Shown: positions 1 through 7,577 of the stretch, one piece after another
How positions within the stretch are numbered: position 1 is the stretch's first letter
Layout of the letters: every line of letters starts with the position of its first letter
Source of the DNA: Caldithrix sp.
GTDB taxonomy: Bacteria; KSB1; UBA2214; DYKH01
Direction of reading: 5' to 3'
Assembly: GCA_020722685.1 (NCBI GenBank)
Contig: DYKH01000131.1
Coordinates: forward strand, 1-14,348
DNA length: 14,348 nt
The notes under the pieces: generated by a model
Databases searched by the model: none
Told to the model about the DNA's origin: nothing
What the model saw: the letters and a program-made list of their open reading frames with translations, nothing else
Translations under genes and position numbers: made by a program

Positions 1-2
1 TA

Positions 3-983
3 TTTCTGCAATCTATTTCTTTTCGCGCCAAAACGACAAGAGATGCGGACTATGACGTTCATCGCTATAGCCCAATACTTTATGGGAGAGGGAAGCAAAA
101 TACTTACTCGGATACTCCCCTGTTGATGTATTATGAGAGAAAAGCAACTTCGGACAGCTTGAGAGAAATCGCTTACACGGTCATTTTCAGCAACGAGGAT
201 GGCGGCACAGATACGGAAGGGCTGTTACAAAATTGGGGAAGAACCGCAGACATTGAATGGATCTATTCGGTATTTCTGGATCAGCAGGGGAATTGGGTCA
301 GCAGCAAGTTTCAAGGTCGCCGTCACGAGGAAATACCCTATACCGGATCATTCGTCGATCAGCATGCGCTGCTGAATATTTGTACCGCGAACAACCTGGC
401 CAGGCAGGATACGACTTCCGATTTGAAATTCTGTTTGACTCCAGCCTTTGAGTTGCCTCACGGGAAAACACGAGAGACGGCCATGGATCTCTACCCGTTC
501 ACCTATGAAATCACCGATTGGGAAATGCGCCGCGAGGGTAAGTATGAGCCAACAGCCGATCCACTGACCCAGCGGGCCAGTGACTTGCGTAATTATCTGA
601 TGATTGACATCGATTTCGTAGCAAACGGCAACGGAGTCCGCAACTTAATGCCCGCCGTCGCGCTGCTTGCGGACACGAATGTTTGGTACAGCGCGGATCA
701 TCATTTGCTGAAAAAAGGGCCATCCGATCGCTCCCCACGGCGAATGGCCATTGAGCTGCCCCCTGGCACTGGCGTGTCGGAACTGGCAATTCTGAAATTC
801 ATGAATCCACAATTTGCCGATTCCACCTCATACCTTGAGATTCGCGCCGTTCGACAGCTTGCCATGCTGGATCAGAGTTACCGGCTTTTGGTGCACCCAT
901 TCTCATGGTCCGGCCCGGCACGACGAATGGGAGCGTATCCCACCGAAGAAATCCGATTTTCACTGCCGGCTGGGCCATCCTAA
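3..983 (+). CDS. Unrecognised protein, N-terminus cut by window edge
   Basis: The reading frame is open from the left edge to a TAA at 981-983, so this is the C-terminal part (about 326 residues) of a larger protein. The first in-frame ATG at 123 is probably internal, because the upstream codons are protein-like and contain no stop. The visible part is rich in aromatic residues, Asp, Ser and Thr and has short hydrophobic strands, for example SDTPLLMYYE, IAYTVIFSNEDGGT and LLQNWGRTADIEWIY. This fits a beta-rich exported or surface protein. No catalytic motif, membrane helix, or cell-wall or type IX sorting tail is evident. I do not recognise the family. It converges on the minus-strand suf operon across a 93-bp gap in which I see no T-rich terminator, only a short ATGGCC/GGCCAT palindrome. 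No functional link to the suf genes is implied. Confidence 0.75.
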   Translation, partial: FLQSISFRAKTTRDADYDVHRYSPILYGRGKQNTYSDTPLLMYYERKATSDSLREIAYTVIFSNEDGGTDTEGLLQNWGRTADIEWIYSVFLDQQGNWVSSKFQGRRHEEIPYTGSFVDQHALLNICTANNLARQDTTSDLKFCLTPAFELPHGKTRETAMDLYPFTYEITDWEMRREGKYEPTADPLTQRASDLRNYLMIDIDFVANGNGVRNLMPAVALLADTNVWYSADHHLLKKGPSDRSPRRMAIELPPGTGVSELAILKFMNPQFADSTSYLEIRAVRQLAMLDQSYRLLVHPFSWSGPARRMGAYPTEEIRFSLPAGPS

Positions 984-1076
984 CGGGGAAACTAGGGACC
1001 AGCACTCTAAGTGAACGCGCTGATTTTAAGTGGAACGAGAAATCGGCGGCGACATGGCCACGGCCATCGACCTCCC

Positions 1077-1271
1077 TTAGTCATAGGCCAGCACGCGGAT
1101 AATGCCCATGGTTGCTCCCGTTTCATCGGACGTGGTGGTATCGCTTACCGAGTAAATCTGCTTCACCTTGTTGGCTTTGATGAATTCATTTACCTGCTCA
1201 TCTAGGGCGGTCAATTGGCCGGCGGTTTTGAAAATTTTCAGGTCGGAAGTAAAGGTGACGACCTTTGGCAT
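1077..1271 (-). CDS. Small protein (64 aa), possibly Cse60-like, last gene of suf operon
   Basis: A 64-residue ORF preceded by a strong Shine-Dalgarno (AAGGAGA, about 10 bases before the ATG), which argues that it is translated. It starts 48 bp after the sufU stop on the same strand, so it is likely the last cistron of the suf operon. The product has no Cys or His-rich metal site, no membrane helix and no signal peptide. It reads as a compact alpha/beta fold: an N-terminal strand (VVTFTSDLKIF), a helix (ALDEQVNEFIKAN), a strand (QIYSVSD) and a C-terminal strand (GIIRVLAYD). The pattern LDEQVNEFI followed by a YSVS strand and a hydrophobic end resembles small Cse60-type proteins of Firmicutes. 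That is a recollection of pattern and not a search result. Function unknown. A role in Fe-S biogenesis is suggested only by position. Confidence 0.7.
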   Translation of the reverse strand: MPKVVTFTSDLKIFKTAGQLTALDEQVNEFIKANKVKQIYSVSDTTTSDETGATMGIIRVLAYD

Positions 1272-1319
1272 AAGTTAGCTTCTCCTTTGCGAGTGGAAAC
1301 CGCGAATCGTGATCTCGAA

Positions 1320-1745
1320 TCACATTTTCTCGATGGCTTGCTCCACGACTCTCCAGGCTAACAAGGCGCATTTGACGCGAGTTGGAAAATCGCAAACGCC
1401 CTTGAGGGCTACCAGGTCTCCCAAGCGATCGGTGTTCACGCCTTCTTTGTTTCCCCTCACCATGTTGGAAAATTCATTAATCAGCTCTCTGATTTCCGCA
1501 ACGGTCTTTCCTTTGAGCTTCTCCGTCATCATCGAGGCAGACGCCTGGCTGATGGCGCAGCCGGTGCCCTCGAATTCGACGCGATCCAGAGTGGGGCCAT
1601 TGAATTTTACTGAAAGCTTAATCTCATCGCCGCAAAATGGATTCCTGCCTTCCAGACGCAAGTCGGCATCTTTTAGCGAGCCCCTGTTCTTGGGATACTT
1701 GAAATGCTCGAGGATGATTTCCTGATACAGCTCGTCTAAATCCAT
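1320..1745 (-). CDS. sufU: SufU-type sulfur acceptor / Fe-S assembly protein
   Basis: A protein of 141 residues in the IscU/SufU fold. The SufU zinc-site and sulfur-relay ligands are in place: Cys38 and Asp40 in NPFCGDE, Cys63 in GTGCAISQASAS, and Cys126 in VKCALLAW. An additional Cys118 lies in the insertion before the last ligand. That insertion (around residues 95-118) is the hallmark that separates SufU from IscU. In studied members SufU takes persulfide sulfur from SufS by zinc-ligand swapping and delivers it to SufBCD. The start codon overlaps the end of sufS by 10 bp, which implies translational coupling between desulfurase and acceptor. No sufE-like gene is present in the window, which agrees with a SufS-SufU pair. 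Confidence 0.95.
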   Translation of the reverse strand: MDLDELYQEIILEHFKYPKNRGSLKDADLRLEGRNPFCGDEIKLSVKFNGPTLDRVEFEGTGCAISQASASMMTEKLKGKTVAEIRELINEFSNMVRGNKEGVNTDRLGDLVALKGVCDFPTRVKCALLAWRVVEQAIEKM

Positions 1746-2995
1746 TTGGCAAAATAGTCCTTTGCTTCGTGCAAAGCCTGCACCAACGTGTCTACGTCTT
1801 TCGTGGTATTATACAAGTAAAAGCTCGCTCGCGCCGTCGCGGGAACCTTGAGTCTCCTCATGACTAGTTTGGCGCAGTGGTGGCCGGAGCGGATCGCGAT
1901 ATTCCTGCTATCCAAAAAAGTGGCTAGGTCATGCGGGTGAATAGCATCGAGGGAAAAGGAAATAGCCGCCCCATGCTCTTGCTTCGGACCGTATATTTTC
2001 ATTCCGCGCAGGTCAGCCAATTGTGCTAAGGAATATTCAGTAAGCCGAAGGTCATTGGCTTCGATCCACTCCATGCCGACCCCGTCGAGAAAATCAATTG
2101 CCGCCGCCAGGCCGATGGCTCCACCGATATTTTGCGTGCCGGCTTCAAATTTCCATGGCAGATCGTTCCAGGTGGAGCTGAAGTAATCCACGTCGCTGAT
2201 CATTTCTCCGCCAAAGTTGACCGGATCCATTTCTTGCAAAAGCTCAGCTTTTCCGTAAAGGACCCCGATTCCCATCGGCCCCAGCATTTTGTGACCGGAG
2301 AAGGCTAAAAAATCCGCATCAAGATCGGCAACATCCACCCGGGTGTGCGGAACACTTTGCGCGCCATCGACCAGGACCTTGGCTCCAAATTGGTGCGCGG
2401 CGCGGACGATTTGCTTAATGGGGTTGATCGTTCCAAGCGCATTGGAAATATGCGTGATCGCCACCAGCTTGGTCTTGGCAGATAGCCGTTCCTCCAACTG
2501 ATTCAGACAAAGCTCTCCCTGCTCATCGAATTCAATGAAGCGCAGCTTGGCGTCAGTTCTTTGTGCCGCCATTTGCCAGGGAACCAGATTGCTGTGATGC
2601 TCCATTTCCGTGATGAGGATTTCGTCACCAGCTTTCACGAACTTTTGCGCCCAACCCGTGGCAACAAAGTTGATGGCCTCCGTGGCATTGCGGACAAATA
2701 TGATCTCCTCCACCGATCTGGCATTGATAAAACGTGCCACTTTCTCCCGCGCCTGTTCGTAGGCAGCAGTGGCTTTTTCCGCCAAACGATACGCGCCGCG
2801 GTGGGCGTTGGCGTTCTGTTCCTCATAGTATCGGGTCATGGCGTCTATCACTTGCTGCGGCTTTTGGCTGGTGGCCGCGCTATCCAGATATACCAGTCCT
2901 TCGTTCTCCTTCTGCCGGAAAATTGGGAAAAAACTGCGGATCATTGTCGCGTCAAAGCCAAAAGATGGTACAGTTTTCGAAGCCAACGTTTCCAT
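1736..2995 (-). CDS. sufS: SufS cysteine desulfurase (group II)
   Basis: A fold-type I PLP enzyme of 419 residues that removes sulfur from L-cysteine as a persulfide plus alanine. Visible signatures: the N-terminal YLDSAATSQKP motif, EMEHHSNLVPW, the ALGTINPI segment, VDGAQSVPH with the PLP-binding Asp, the Schiff-base Lys236 in FSGHKMLGPMG, and the catalytic Cys374 in RSGHHCAKL. The short RxGHHCA loop is typical of group II SufS enzymes and not of NifS/IscS. The chosen ATG is only one base after the Rieske stop codon (TGA-C-ATG), which indicates coupling. An alternative ATG at residue 18 would also leave a complete enzyme. The gene overlaps sufU downstream. Length is slightly above the usual 405-415 because of the N-terminal extension. 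Confidence 0.97.
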   Translation of the reverse strand: METLASKTVPSFGFDATMIRSFFPIFRQKENEGLVYLDSAATSQKPQQVIDAMTRYYEEQNANAHRGAYRLAEKATAAYEQAREKVARFINARSVEEIIFVRNATEAINFVATGWAQKFVKAGDEILITEMEHHSNLVPWQMAAQRTDAKLRFIEFDEQGELCLNQLEERLSAKTKLVAITHISNALGTINPIKQIVRAAHQFGAKVLVDGAQSVPHTRVDVADLDADFLAFSGHKMLGPMGIGVLYGKAELLQEMDPVNFGGEMISDVDYFSSTWNDLPWKFEAGTQNIGGAIGLAAAIDFLDGVGMEWIEANDLRLTEYSLAQLADLRGMKIYGPKQEHGAAISFSLDAIHPHDLATFLDSRNIAIRSGHHCAKLVMRRLKVPATARASFYLYNTTKDVDTLVQALHEAKDYFAKWI

Positions 2996-2996
2996 G

Positions 2997-3308
2997 TCAG
3001 TCTAATTCGACCTCTACTTTTCCATCGCGCACGCGTGCGGGATAGGTTTTCACCCCCTCATAAGCCGGCAAAGAAAGGACCTCGCCGGTTTTTACGTTGA
3101 ATTGTGCGCCGTGCATGGCACAGGTAATTACTTCACCCTCCACGAATCCCTCGGAAAGCGGCACTTCCTCATGCGAGCAGCGATCTTCCAAGGCATAAAC
3201 CTCTTCGCCAAGGCGGATAAGAGCGATGGCCCTTCTGCCAATCTGCACCCGATGAACAGTTTCAGGCAGCAAGCGATCAAAATCAATGACGGGGTTAAAC
3301 GTCGGCAT
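2997..3308 (-). CDS. Rieske-type [2Fe-2S] ferredoxin in suf operon
   Basis: A small protein of 103 residues with a single Rieske domain of the NirD / dioxygenase-ferredoxin type. The two cluster-binding motifs are plain: Cys-Ser-His in DRCSHEEVPLSEG and Cys-Ala-Met-His in ITCAMHGAQF. No other domain, signal peptide or membrane segment is present, so it is a soluble cytoplasmic electron carrier. I take the ATG at 3308 as the start because GGAG lies eight bases upstream. The frame extends 15 codons further to 3353, but that extension lacks a ribosome site. The stop codon sits one base before sufS. Rieske ferredoxins recur in suf operons of several phyla. The likely role is electron supply for cluster assembly or for a partner reductase, but this is inference. 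Confidence 0.9.
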   Translation of the reverse strand: MPTFNPVIDFDRLLPETVHRVQIGRRAIALIRLGEEVYALEDRCSHEEVPLSEGFVEGEVITCAMHGAQFNVKTGEVLSLPAYEGVKTYPARVRDGKVEVELD

Positions 3309-3316
3309 GTGTGTAG

Positions 3317-3320
3317 CTCC
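3317..3320 (-). promoter_or_regulatory. Ribosome binding site deciding the Rieske gene start
   Basis: GGAG on the minus strand, eight bases before the ATG at 3308. It favours this start over the longer frame beginning at 3353. Confidence 0.6.
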
Positions 3321-3393
3321 GGTTTTTGGGTGGGAGTCCTCCGCTACATGCACTATGCCCTGAGCATATTCGGAGACGGCCTCCCATTGGCTC

Positions 3394-3717
3394 TTATAAC
3401 ATTCCTAATTCCAGCTTTGCTTCATCGGACATCAAGGTTGGATTCCAAGCCGGCTCCCACACGACATCGACAAAAACATCCTTGACTCCCAAAACCGAGC
3501 GCACTTTGTATTCCACTTCAGCCGGCAGGCTTTCCGCTACCGGGCACGCAGGCGAAGTCAGCGTCATGGTAATCCCCACGACGCGGTCATCATCGATGTT
3601 GACCTCATAGATCAGCCCCAGCTCGTAAATGTTCACCGGAATTTCCGGGTCATAACAAGTGCGCAGGGCATCGATGATTTTTCCCATCAACTCTTCCATT
3701 TCGGGGGTTTCTGCCAT
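3394..3717 (-). CDS. sufT: SufT / DUF59 (MIP18-family) Fe-S maturation factor
   Basis: A DUF59 protein of 107 residues. The family signature is strong: DPEIPVNIYELGLIY near the N-terminus, then MTLTSPACPVAESLP with the single conserved Cys, and the C-terminal VWEPAWNPTLMSDEAKLELGM block. Members include SufT, PaaD and the eukaryotic CIA factor MIP18. In bacteria SufT assists maturation of Fe-S proteins. I prefer the ATG at 3717, which has AAGGA nine bases upstream. A TTG six codons earlier (3735) would place that site inside the gene. The gene lies between sufD and the Rieske gene in the same direction, with gaps of 54 and 85 bp, and is most likely cotranscribed. PaaD-type phenylacetate genes are absent, so the Suf assignment is the natural one. 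Confidence 0.9.
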   Translation of the reverse strand: MAETPEMEELMGKIIDALRTCYDPEIPVNIYELGLIYEVNIDDDRVVGITMTLTSPACPVAESLPAEVEYKVRSVLGVKDVFVDVVWEPAWNPTLMSDEAKLELGML

Positions 3718-3771
3718 ACGCCTCGTTCCTTGCAATTGCTTCGTACTGATCTATTGTTGTCGATTGACTTA

Positions 3772-5103
3772 CTACGCCGCCCGTCTGGCGAGTCTACCGG
3801 TCACCCACGCTTCCGCCTGTTGCCTCAGCGCGCCTACCTTGATGCGGTTCGTCACGTCCTCGGCAAAAGCTTGGATCATGATTTTGCGGGCACTCTCTTC
3901 ACCGATGCCGCGGGCACGAAGATAAAAGATGCCATTGGGGTCGAGCTGACCGACCGTGCCACCATGGGTGCAGCGCACATCATCAGCGAAAATTTCCAAT
4001 TGCGGCTTGGTATCGATTCTGGCGGTTTCCGACAGCAGCAAATTCTTGTTGGATTGAATGGCGTCGGTCTTTTGCGCCGGTTTGCGTACATGGATTTTGC
4101 CGGTAAAAACTCCACGAGATCGATCGTCCAAGATGCCTTTGTACAACTCACGACTTTGGCAGTGCGGCTGGGCGTGTTCTATCAACGTGTGATTGTCCAC
4201 GTGCTGCTCGCCGGAAGTCAGGTACAGACCGTTGAGAATGCATTCGCTGCCTTCTCCGTCCAGCACCGCATGGACATCATTGCGAACGATGGCTCCACCA
4301 AAAGACAGCGAGTGGGAAGCAAAGCTGCTATTCCTTCCTTGATGGACGTGCTGAAAGGCGACGTGATAGGAAGCCTCACCCTCACGCTGAACCTTGTAGT
4401 GATCGACCACTGCACTATCAGCCACAACAATCTCCGTCACCGGATTGGTGAAATAGACCTCTTTGCTCAGTCCTACATAGCTTTCGATAATGGTCGCCTG
4501 GCTGCCTTCTTCGGCCACAATTAAGGTGCGCGGATATGAAACACCTTCGCCGGTATTGGGAACTGAGACAAACAACAAATGCACGGGCGTCACGCTTGCT
4601 ACGCCTTTGGCAATGTGCACGACGCCGCCGTCCTCGATGAAGGCTGTATTGAGTGCTACAAATGGATGCTTCGCATACTGCGCATAGTGGGTGAGATGCT
4701 TCTCGATCAAGCGGGGTTGGCTATCCATTACTTTAGGGAGACTGCTCACCGTGACGCCATCTTCCGACAAGCCTGCAGAAGATAGCTTGGGAACAAATCT
4801 CCCATTGACGAAAACCATCTGGAGCACCGAGAGATCGCCATAGCTGAAATCGCGGATCAGCTCACCAAGGGCTGAGATGTCTGGATGCCACTGCCCTTGC
4901 TTGAAATGGCCGGTGGCGATGGGTGAAATATCCGTATGCCGCCACTCTTCGTGGCGAAGGGTTGGGAAACCCAATTCTGCAAAACGGGCGATAGCCTCTT
5001 GTCGAATTCTGTTGATGGAAGATCCGGCCCTGCCGTTTAGATTCTTCTGAAACAGCTCAAATTGAGCCAGATACCAATCAATATAATTTTCTGGTTGACT
5101 CAT
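3772..5103 (-). CDS. sufD: SufD, Fe-S cluster scaffold subunit
   Basis: A protein of 443 residues with the SufB/SufD beta-helix core. An N-terminal helical region (about residues 1-110) is followed by the long right-handed beta-helix. The C-terminal signature is intact: SETARIDTKPQLEIFADDV, then CTHGGTVGQLD, then FYLRARGIGEESARKIM. His380 in CTHGG corresponds to the conserved SufD His (His360 in E. coli) placed at the SufB-SufD interface where the nascent cluster forms. The start has an excellent Shine-Dalgarno, AGGAGG seven bases before the ATG. sufC ends 11 bp upstream, so the two are coupled. It would form the SufBC2D complex with its neighbours and contribute to iron entry and cluster assembly. 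Confidence 0.97.
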   Translation of the reverse strand: MSQPENYIDWYLAQFELFQKNLNGRAGSSINRIRQEAIARFAELGFPTLRHEEWRHTDISPIATGHFKQGQWHPDISALGELIRDFSYGDLSVLQMVFVNGRFVPKLSSAGLSEDGVTVSSLPKVMDSQPRLIEKHLTHYAQYAKHPFVALNTAFIEDGGVVHIAKGVASVTPVHLLFVSVPNTGEGVSYPRTLIVAEEGSQATIIESYVGLSKEVYFTNPVTEIVVADSAVVDHYKVQREGEASYHVAFQHVHQGRNSSFASHSLSFGGAIVRNDVHAVLDGEGSECILNGLYLTSGEQHVDNHTLIEHAQPHCQSRELYKGILDDRSRGVFTGKIHVRKPAQKTDAIQSNKNLLLSETARIDTKPQLEIFADDVRCTHGGTVGQLDPNGIFYLRARGIGEESARKIMIQAFAEDVTNRIKVGALRQQAEAWVTGRLARRAA

Positions 5104-5114
5104 ACCACGACCTC

Positions 5115-5885
5115 CTATACCGCCACGTCGATGCCTTGCCGAGTGTCTTCTTTCACCCAGTCGTAGCCGTATTCTTCCAGATGTAGAGCCAGAGCCTTGC
5201 CGCCAGACTTGACGATGCGACCGTCAAAGAGCACGTGGACAAAATCGGGCACGATATAATTCAGCAACCGCTGATAATGAGTCACCACCACCACCGCATT
5301 GTCTTTGCTGCGAAGCTTGTTGACTCCGTTGGCGACGATTTTCAGCGCGTCGATGTCCAAGCCCGAATCGGTTTCGTCCAAGATGGCCAGCTTGGGCTCC
5401 AACACCGCCATCTGGAAAATCTCGTTGCGCTTCTTCTCGCCGCCGGAAAAGCCCTCATTAATCGAGCGGCTCAGAAAGGCCTCGTCCATCTCCACCAGCT
5501 TGAGCTTATCTTTAGCTAGGCGCAAGAAATCGCTGGCCCCGGTTTTTTCCAGACCCCGATAGGCGCGTATCTCGTTCAGTGCTGTGCGCAAAAAATAGGA
5601 GGAATTGACGCCCGGGATTTCTACTGGGTATTGAAATGCCAAGAACAAGCCCTCGCGAGCGCGATCTTCGGGTGACATCTCCAGCAAATCCTTGCCGAGG
5701 TACGTCACCTGCCCCGCCGTCACGGTATATTCCGGCCGGCCGGCTAAGACCTGCGCCAAGGTGCTTTTTCCCGAACCGTTCGGTCCCATAATCGCATGAA
5801 TCTCACCGACGCCGACGTGCAAATCCAAACCCTTTAATATTTCCTTGCCCTCGACTTCAACATGCAAATTTCTAATCTCTAACAT
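5115..5885 (-). CDS. sufC: SufC, ABC-type ATPase of the SufBCD complex
   Basis: An ABC ATPase of 256 residues, soluble, with no membrane segment. Walker A GPNGSGKST is at residues 34-42. The Q-loop lies in LFLAFQYPVEIPG, the signature is FSGGEKKRNEI, Walker B is LAILDETDSGLD and the H-loop is VVVTHYQRLL. The SufC-specific FQYPxEIPG and the ETDSGLD form of Walker B separate it from transporter ATPases. ATP hydrolysis by SufC drives the rearrangement of SufB-SufD that exposes the cluster assembly site. A GGAG lies ten bases before the ATG. The gene is preceded by a 177-bp gap from sufB that carries the TTGAC repeat array, an unusually wide spacing inside an otherwise compact operon. Confidence 0.97.
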   Translation of the reverse strand: MLEIRNLHVEVEGKEILKGLDLHVGVGEIHAIMGPNGSGKSTLAQVLAGRPEYTVTAGQVTYLGKDLLEMSPEDRAREGLFLAFQYPVEIPGVNSSYFLRTALNEIRAYRGLEKTGASDFLRLAKDKLKLVEMDEAFLSRSINEGFSGGEKKRNEIFQMAVLEPKLAILDETDSGLDIDALKIVANGVNKLRSKDNAVVVVTHYQRLLNYIVPDFVHVLFDGRIVKSGGKALALHLEEYGYDWVKEDTRQGIDVAV

Positions 5886-5985
5886 CGATCACTTTCTCCG
5901 AATTGTGTACATCACTTTATGAGCCGGAATCCATCCTCAACAAGATTTTCTCATTCTTCCAGAATCGACCCATTGCCTACAATCC

Positions 5986-6054
5986 TTGACATCGCTTGAC
6001 TACTCTTGACTATCGCTTGACGAATGATTGACAATTGTTTGACTATCGTTTGCC
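5986..6054. repeat. Phased TTGAC array between sufB and sufC
   Basis: On the plus strand TTGAC occurs at 5986, 5996, 6006, 6017, 6028 and 6039, giving steps of 10, 10, 11, 11 and 11 bp. A degenerate TTGCC follows at 6050, again 11 bp on, and another TTGCC precedes the run at 5973. On the coding strand of the suf genes this reads as GTCAA repeats. The linkers vary, but TTGACTATCG appears twice and TTGACATCGC is close to it. The array fills about 70 bp of the 177-bp gap and has no reading frame of its own. The near-helical period means all copies face the same side of the DNA, as expected for cooperative protein binding. A decayed minisatellite is the main alternative. Presence is certain, function unknown. 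Confidence 0.85.
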
Positions 6055-6062
6055 CACTTTTT

Positions 6063-7508
6063 TTACCCCACACTCCCCTCCAGACTCACACTCAGCAGCT
6101 TTTGCGCTTCCACGGCAAATTCCATGGGCAGTTCCTTAAAGACCTCTTTGCAGAAACCATTCACGATCATGGAAACGGCGTCTTCCTTGGAGATGCCTCT
6201 CTGGTTGAGATAAAAGATCTGATCCTCACCAATCTTCGAGGTGGTAGCCTCGTGCTCCATTTGCGCCGTGCTGTTATTCACCTCGATGTAGGGAAAAGTA
6301 TGCGCGCCACATTTGTCGCCAATCAGTAGGGAATCGCATTGAGAAAAATTCCGTGCACCTCTGGCACTTTTGAGGATCTTCACTTGCCCGCGGTAACTGT
6401 TTTGGCCAAAGCCGGCAGAAATGCCTTTTGAGACAATCGTGCTGCGCGTGTTCTTGCCGATGTGAATCATTTTCGTTCCCGTGTCCGCCTGCTGATGATT
6501 GTTGGTGAGGGCAACGGAATAGAACTCACCGATTGAGTTATCACCCATCAAGATACAACTGGGGTATTTCCAGGTGATGGCCGAGCCGGTCTCGACTTGT
6601 GTCCAGGAGACCCTGGAATTGACTCCCTTGGCCAAACCTCGCTTGGTAACAAAATTGTAAACCCCGCCTTTGCCGTCCTTGTCGCCGGGATACCAATTTT
6701 GCACCGTGGAATATTTGATCTGAGCGTTGTCGTGGGCGATCAGCTCCACCACCGCGGCGTGCAATTGGTTTTCATCGCGCATGGGCGCAGTGCAGCCTTC
6801 CAGATAACTTACATACGCTCCCTCGTCAGCGATGATGAGCGTTCGCTCGAACTGGCCGGTCTTGGCGGCATTGATGCGAAAATAGGTGGACAGCTCCATC
6901 GGGCAGCGAACGCCTTTGGGTACGTAGACAAAGGAGCCGTCGCTAAAGACTGCCGAATTGAGAGAAGCAAAAAAATTGTCATTATAAGGCACAACCGTGC
7001 CCAAATACTTTTTGACCAGATCGGGGTGATTTTGCACTGCTTCAGAAAACGAGCAAAAAATGATTCCTAACTCGGCCAGCTTTTCTTTGAAAGTGGTGGC
7101 AACGGAAACGCTGTCCAGCACGGCATCCACTGCCACGCCCGCCAATGCCTCTTGTTCGGCAAGAGGAATTCCCAATTTGTTGTACAGAGCCAATATGGCG
7201 GGATCCACTTCCGCAAGGCTGTTGGGCCCGCCCCTCTTTTTCGGCGCCGAATAGTAAACAATGTCCTGATAATCGATGGGAGGATATTTAATGTTTGCCC
7301 AAGTCGGCTCCGACATAGTCACCCAATTCCGATAAGCCTTGAGACGCCATTCCAGCATGAAATCCGGCTCGTTCTTTTTTGCAGAGATCATGCGAATGAT
7401 ATCTTCGTTCAATCCTCGCGGAACGGAATCTGCCTCAATCTCGGCCGAGAAACCATATTTATATTCTTGGTTCGCCAATCTTTCGATGGTGCTAAGTTCA
7501 GTACTCAT
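6063..7508 (-). CDS. sufB: SufB, Fe-S cluster scaffold subunit
   Basis: A SufB protein of 481 residues, the usual length, and the first structural gene of the operon. Recognisable family blocks are the N-terminal [22 protein letters not shown], the [17 protein letters not shown] segment, [40 protein letters not shown], and near the C-terminus [20 protein letters not shown] followed by [18 protein letters not shown]. The QCDSLLIG region carries the Cys that in E. coli SufB (Cys405) accepts sulfur from the desulfurase system. The [13 protein letters not shown] motif is also present. The ATG is preceded by AGAGG with eight-base spacing. The upstream gap to the Rrf2 gene is only 69 bp with no visible terminator, so regulator and scaffold are probably cotranscribed. 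Confidence 0.98.
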   Translation of the reverse strand: MSTELSTIERLANQEYKYGFSAEIEADSVPRGLNEDIIRMISAKKNEPDFMLEWRLKAYRNWVTMSEPTWANIKYPPIDYQDIVYYSAPKKRGGPNSLAEVDPAILALYNKLGIPLAEQEALAGVAVDAVLDSVSVATTFKEKLAELGIIFCSFSEAVQNHPDLVKKYLGTVVPYNDNFFASLNSAVFSDGSFVYVPKGVRCPMELSTYFRINAAKTGQFERTLIIADEGAYVSYLEGCTAPMRDENQLHAAVVELIAHDNAQIKYSTVQNWYPGDKDGKGGVYNFVTKRGLAKGVNSRVSWTQVETGSAITWKYPSCILMGDNSIGEFYSVALTNNHQQADTGTKMIHIGKNTRSTIVSKGISAGFGQNSYRGQVKILKSARGARNFSQCDSLLIGDKCGAHTFPYIEVNNSTAQMEHEATTSKIGEDQIFYLNQRGISKEDAVSMIVNGFCKEVFKELPMEFAVEAQKLLSVSLEGSVG

Positions 7509-7577
7509 CCAATAACCTCTACTTCCAATGAAACTCTATCTTTATCTTTTGTTTGAGCAGCAAGTCAGGCAGACCTT

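Noticed and set aside
1050..1070. ATGGCC/GGCCAT palindrome between the convergent genes as a bidirectional terminator
   Set aside because: The loop would be only two bases and there is no T-rich tract on either side.
2561..3100. Plus-strand frame of 179 codons opposite sufS and the Rieske gene
   Set aside because: Antisense shadow. Both minus-strand genes have intact catalytic or cluster motifs.
3730..4524. Plus-strand frame of 264 codons opposite sufD
   Set aside because: It lies entirely antisense to a gene with clear SufD motifs and its own strong ribosome site, and the translation shows no family features.
5986..6054. TTGAC array as a CRISPR array or as stacked promoters
   Set aside because: The repeat unit is 5 bp with 5-6 bp linkers, far below CRISPR repeat and spacer sizes, and no suitable -10 boxes follow the TTGAC copies for plus-strand transcription.
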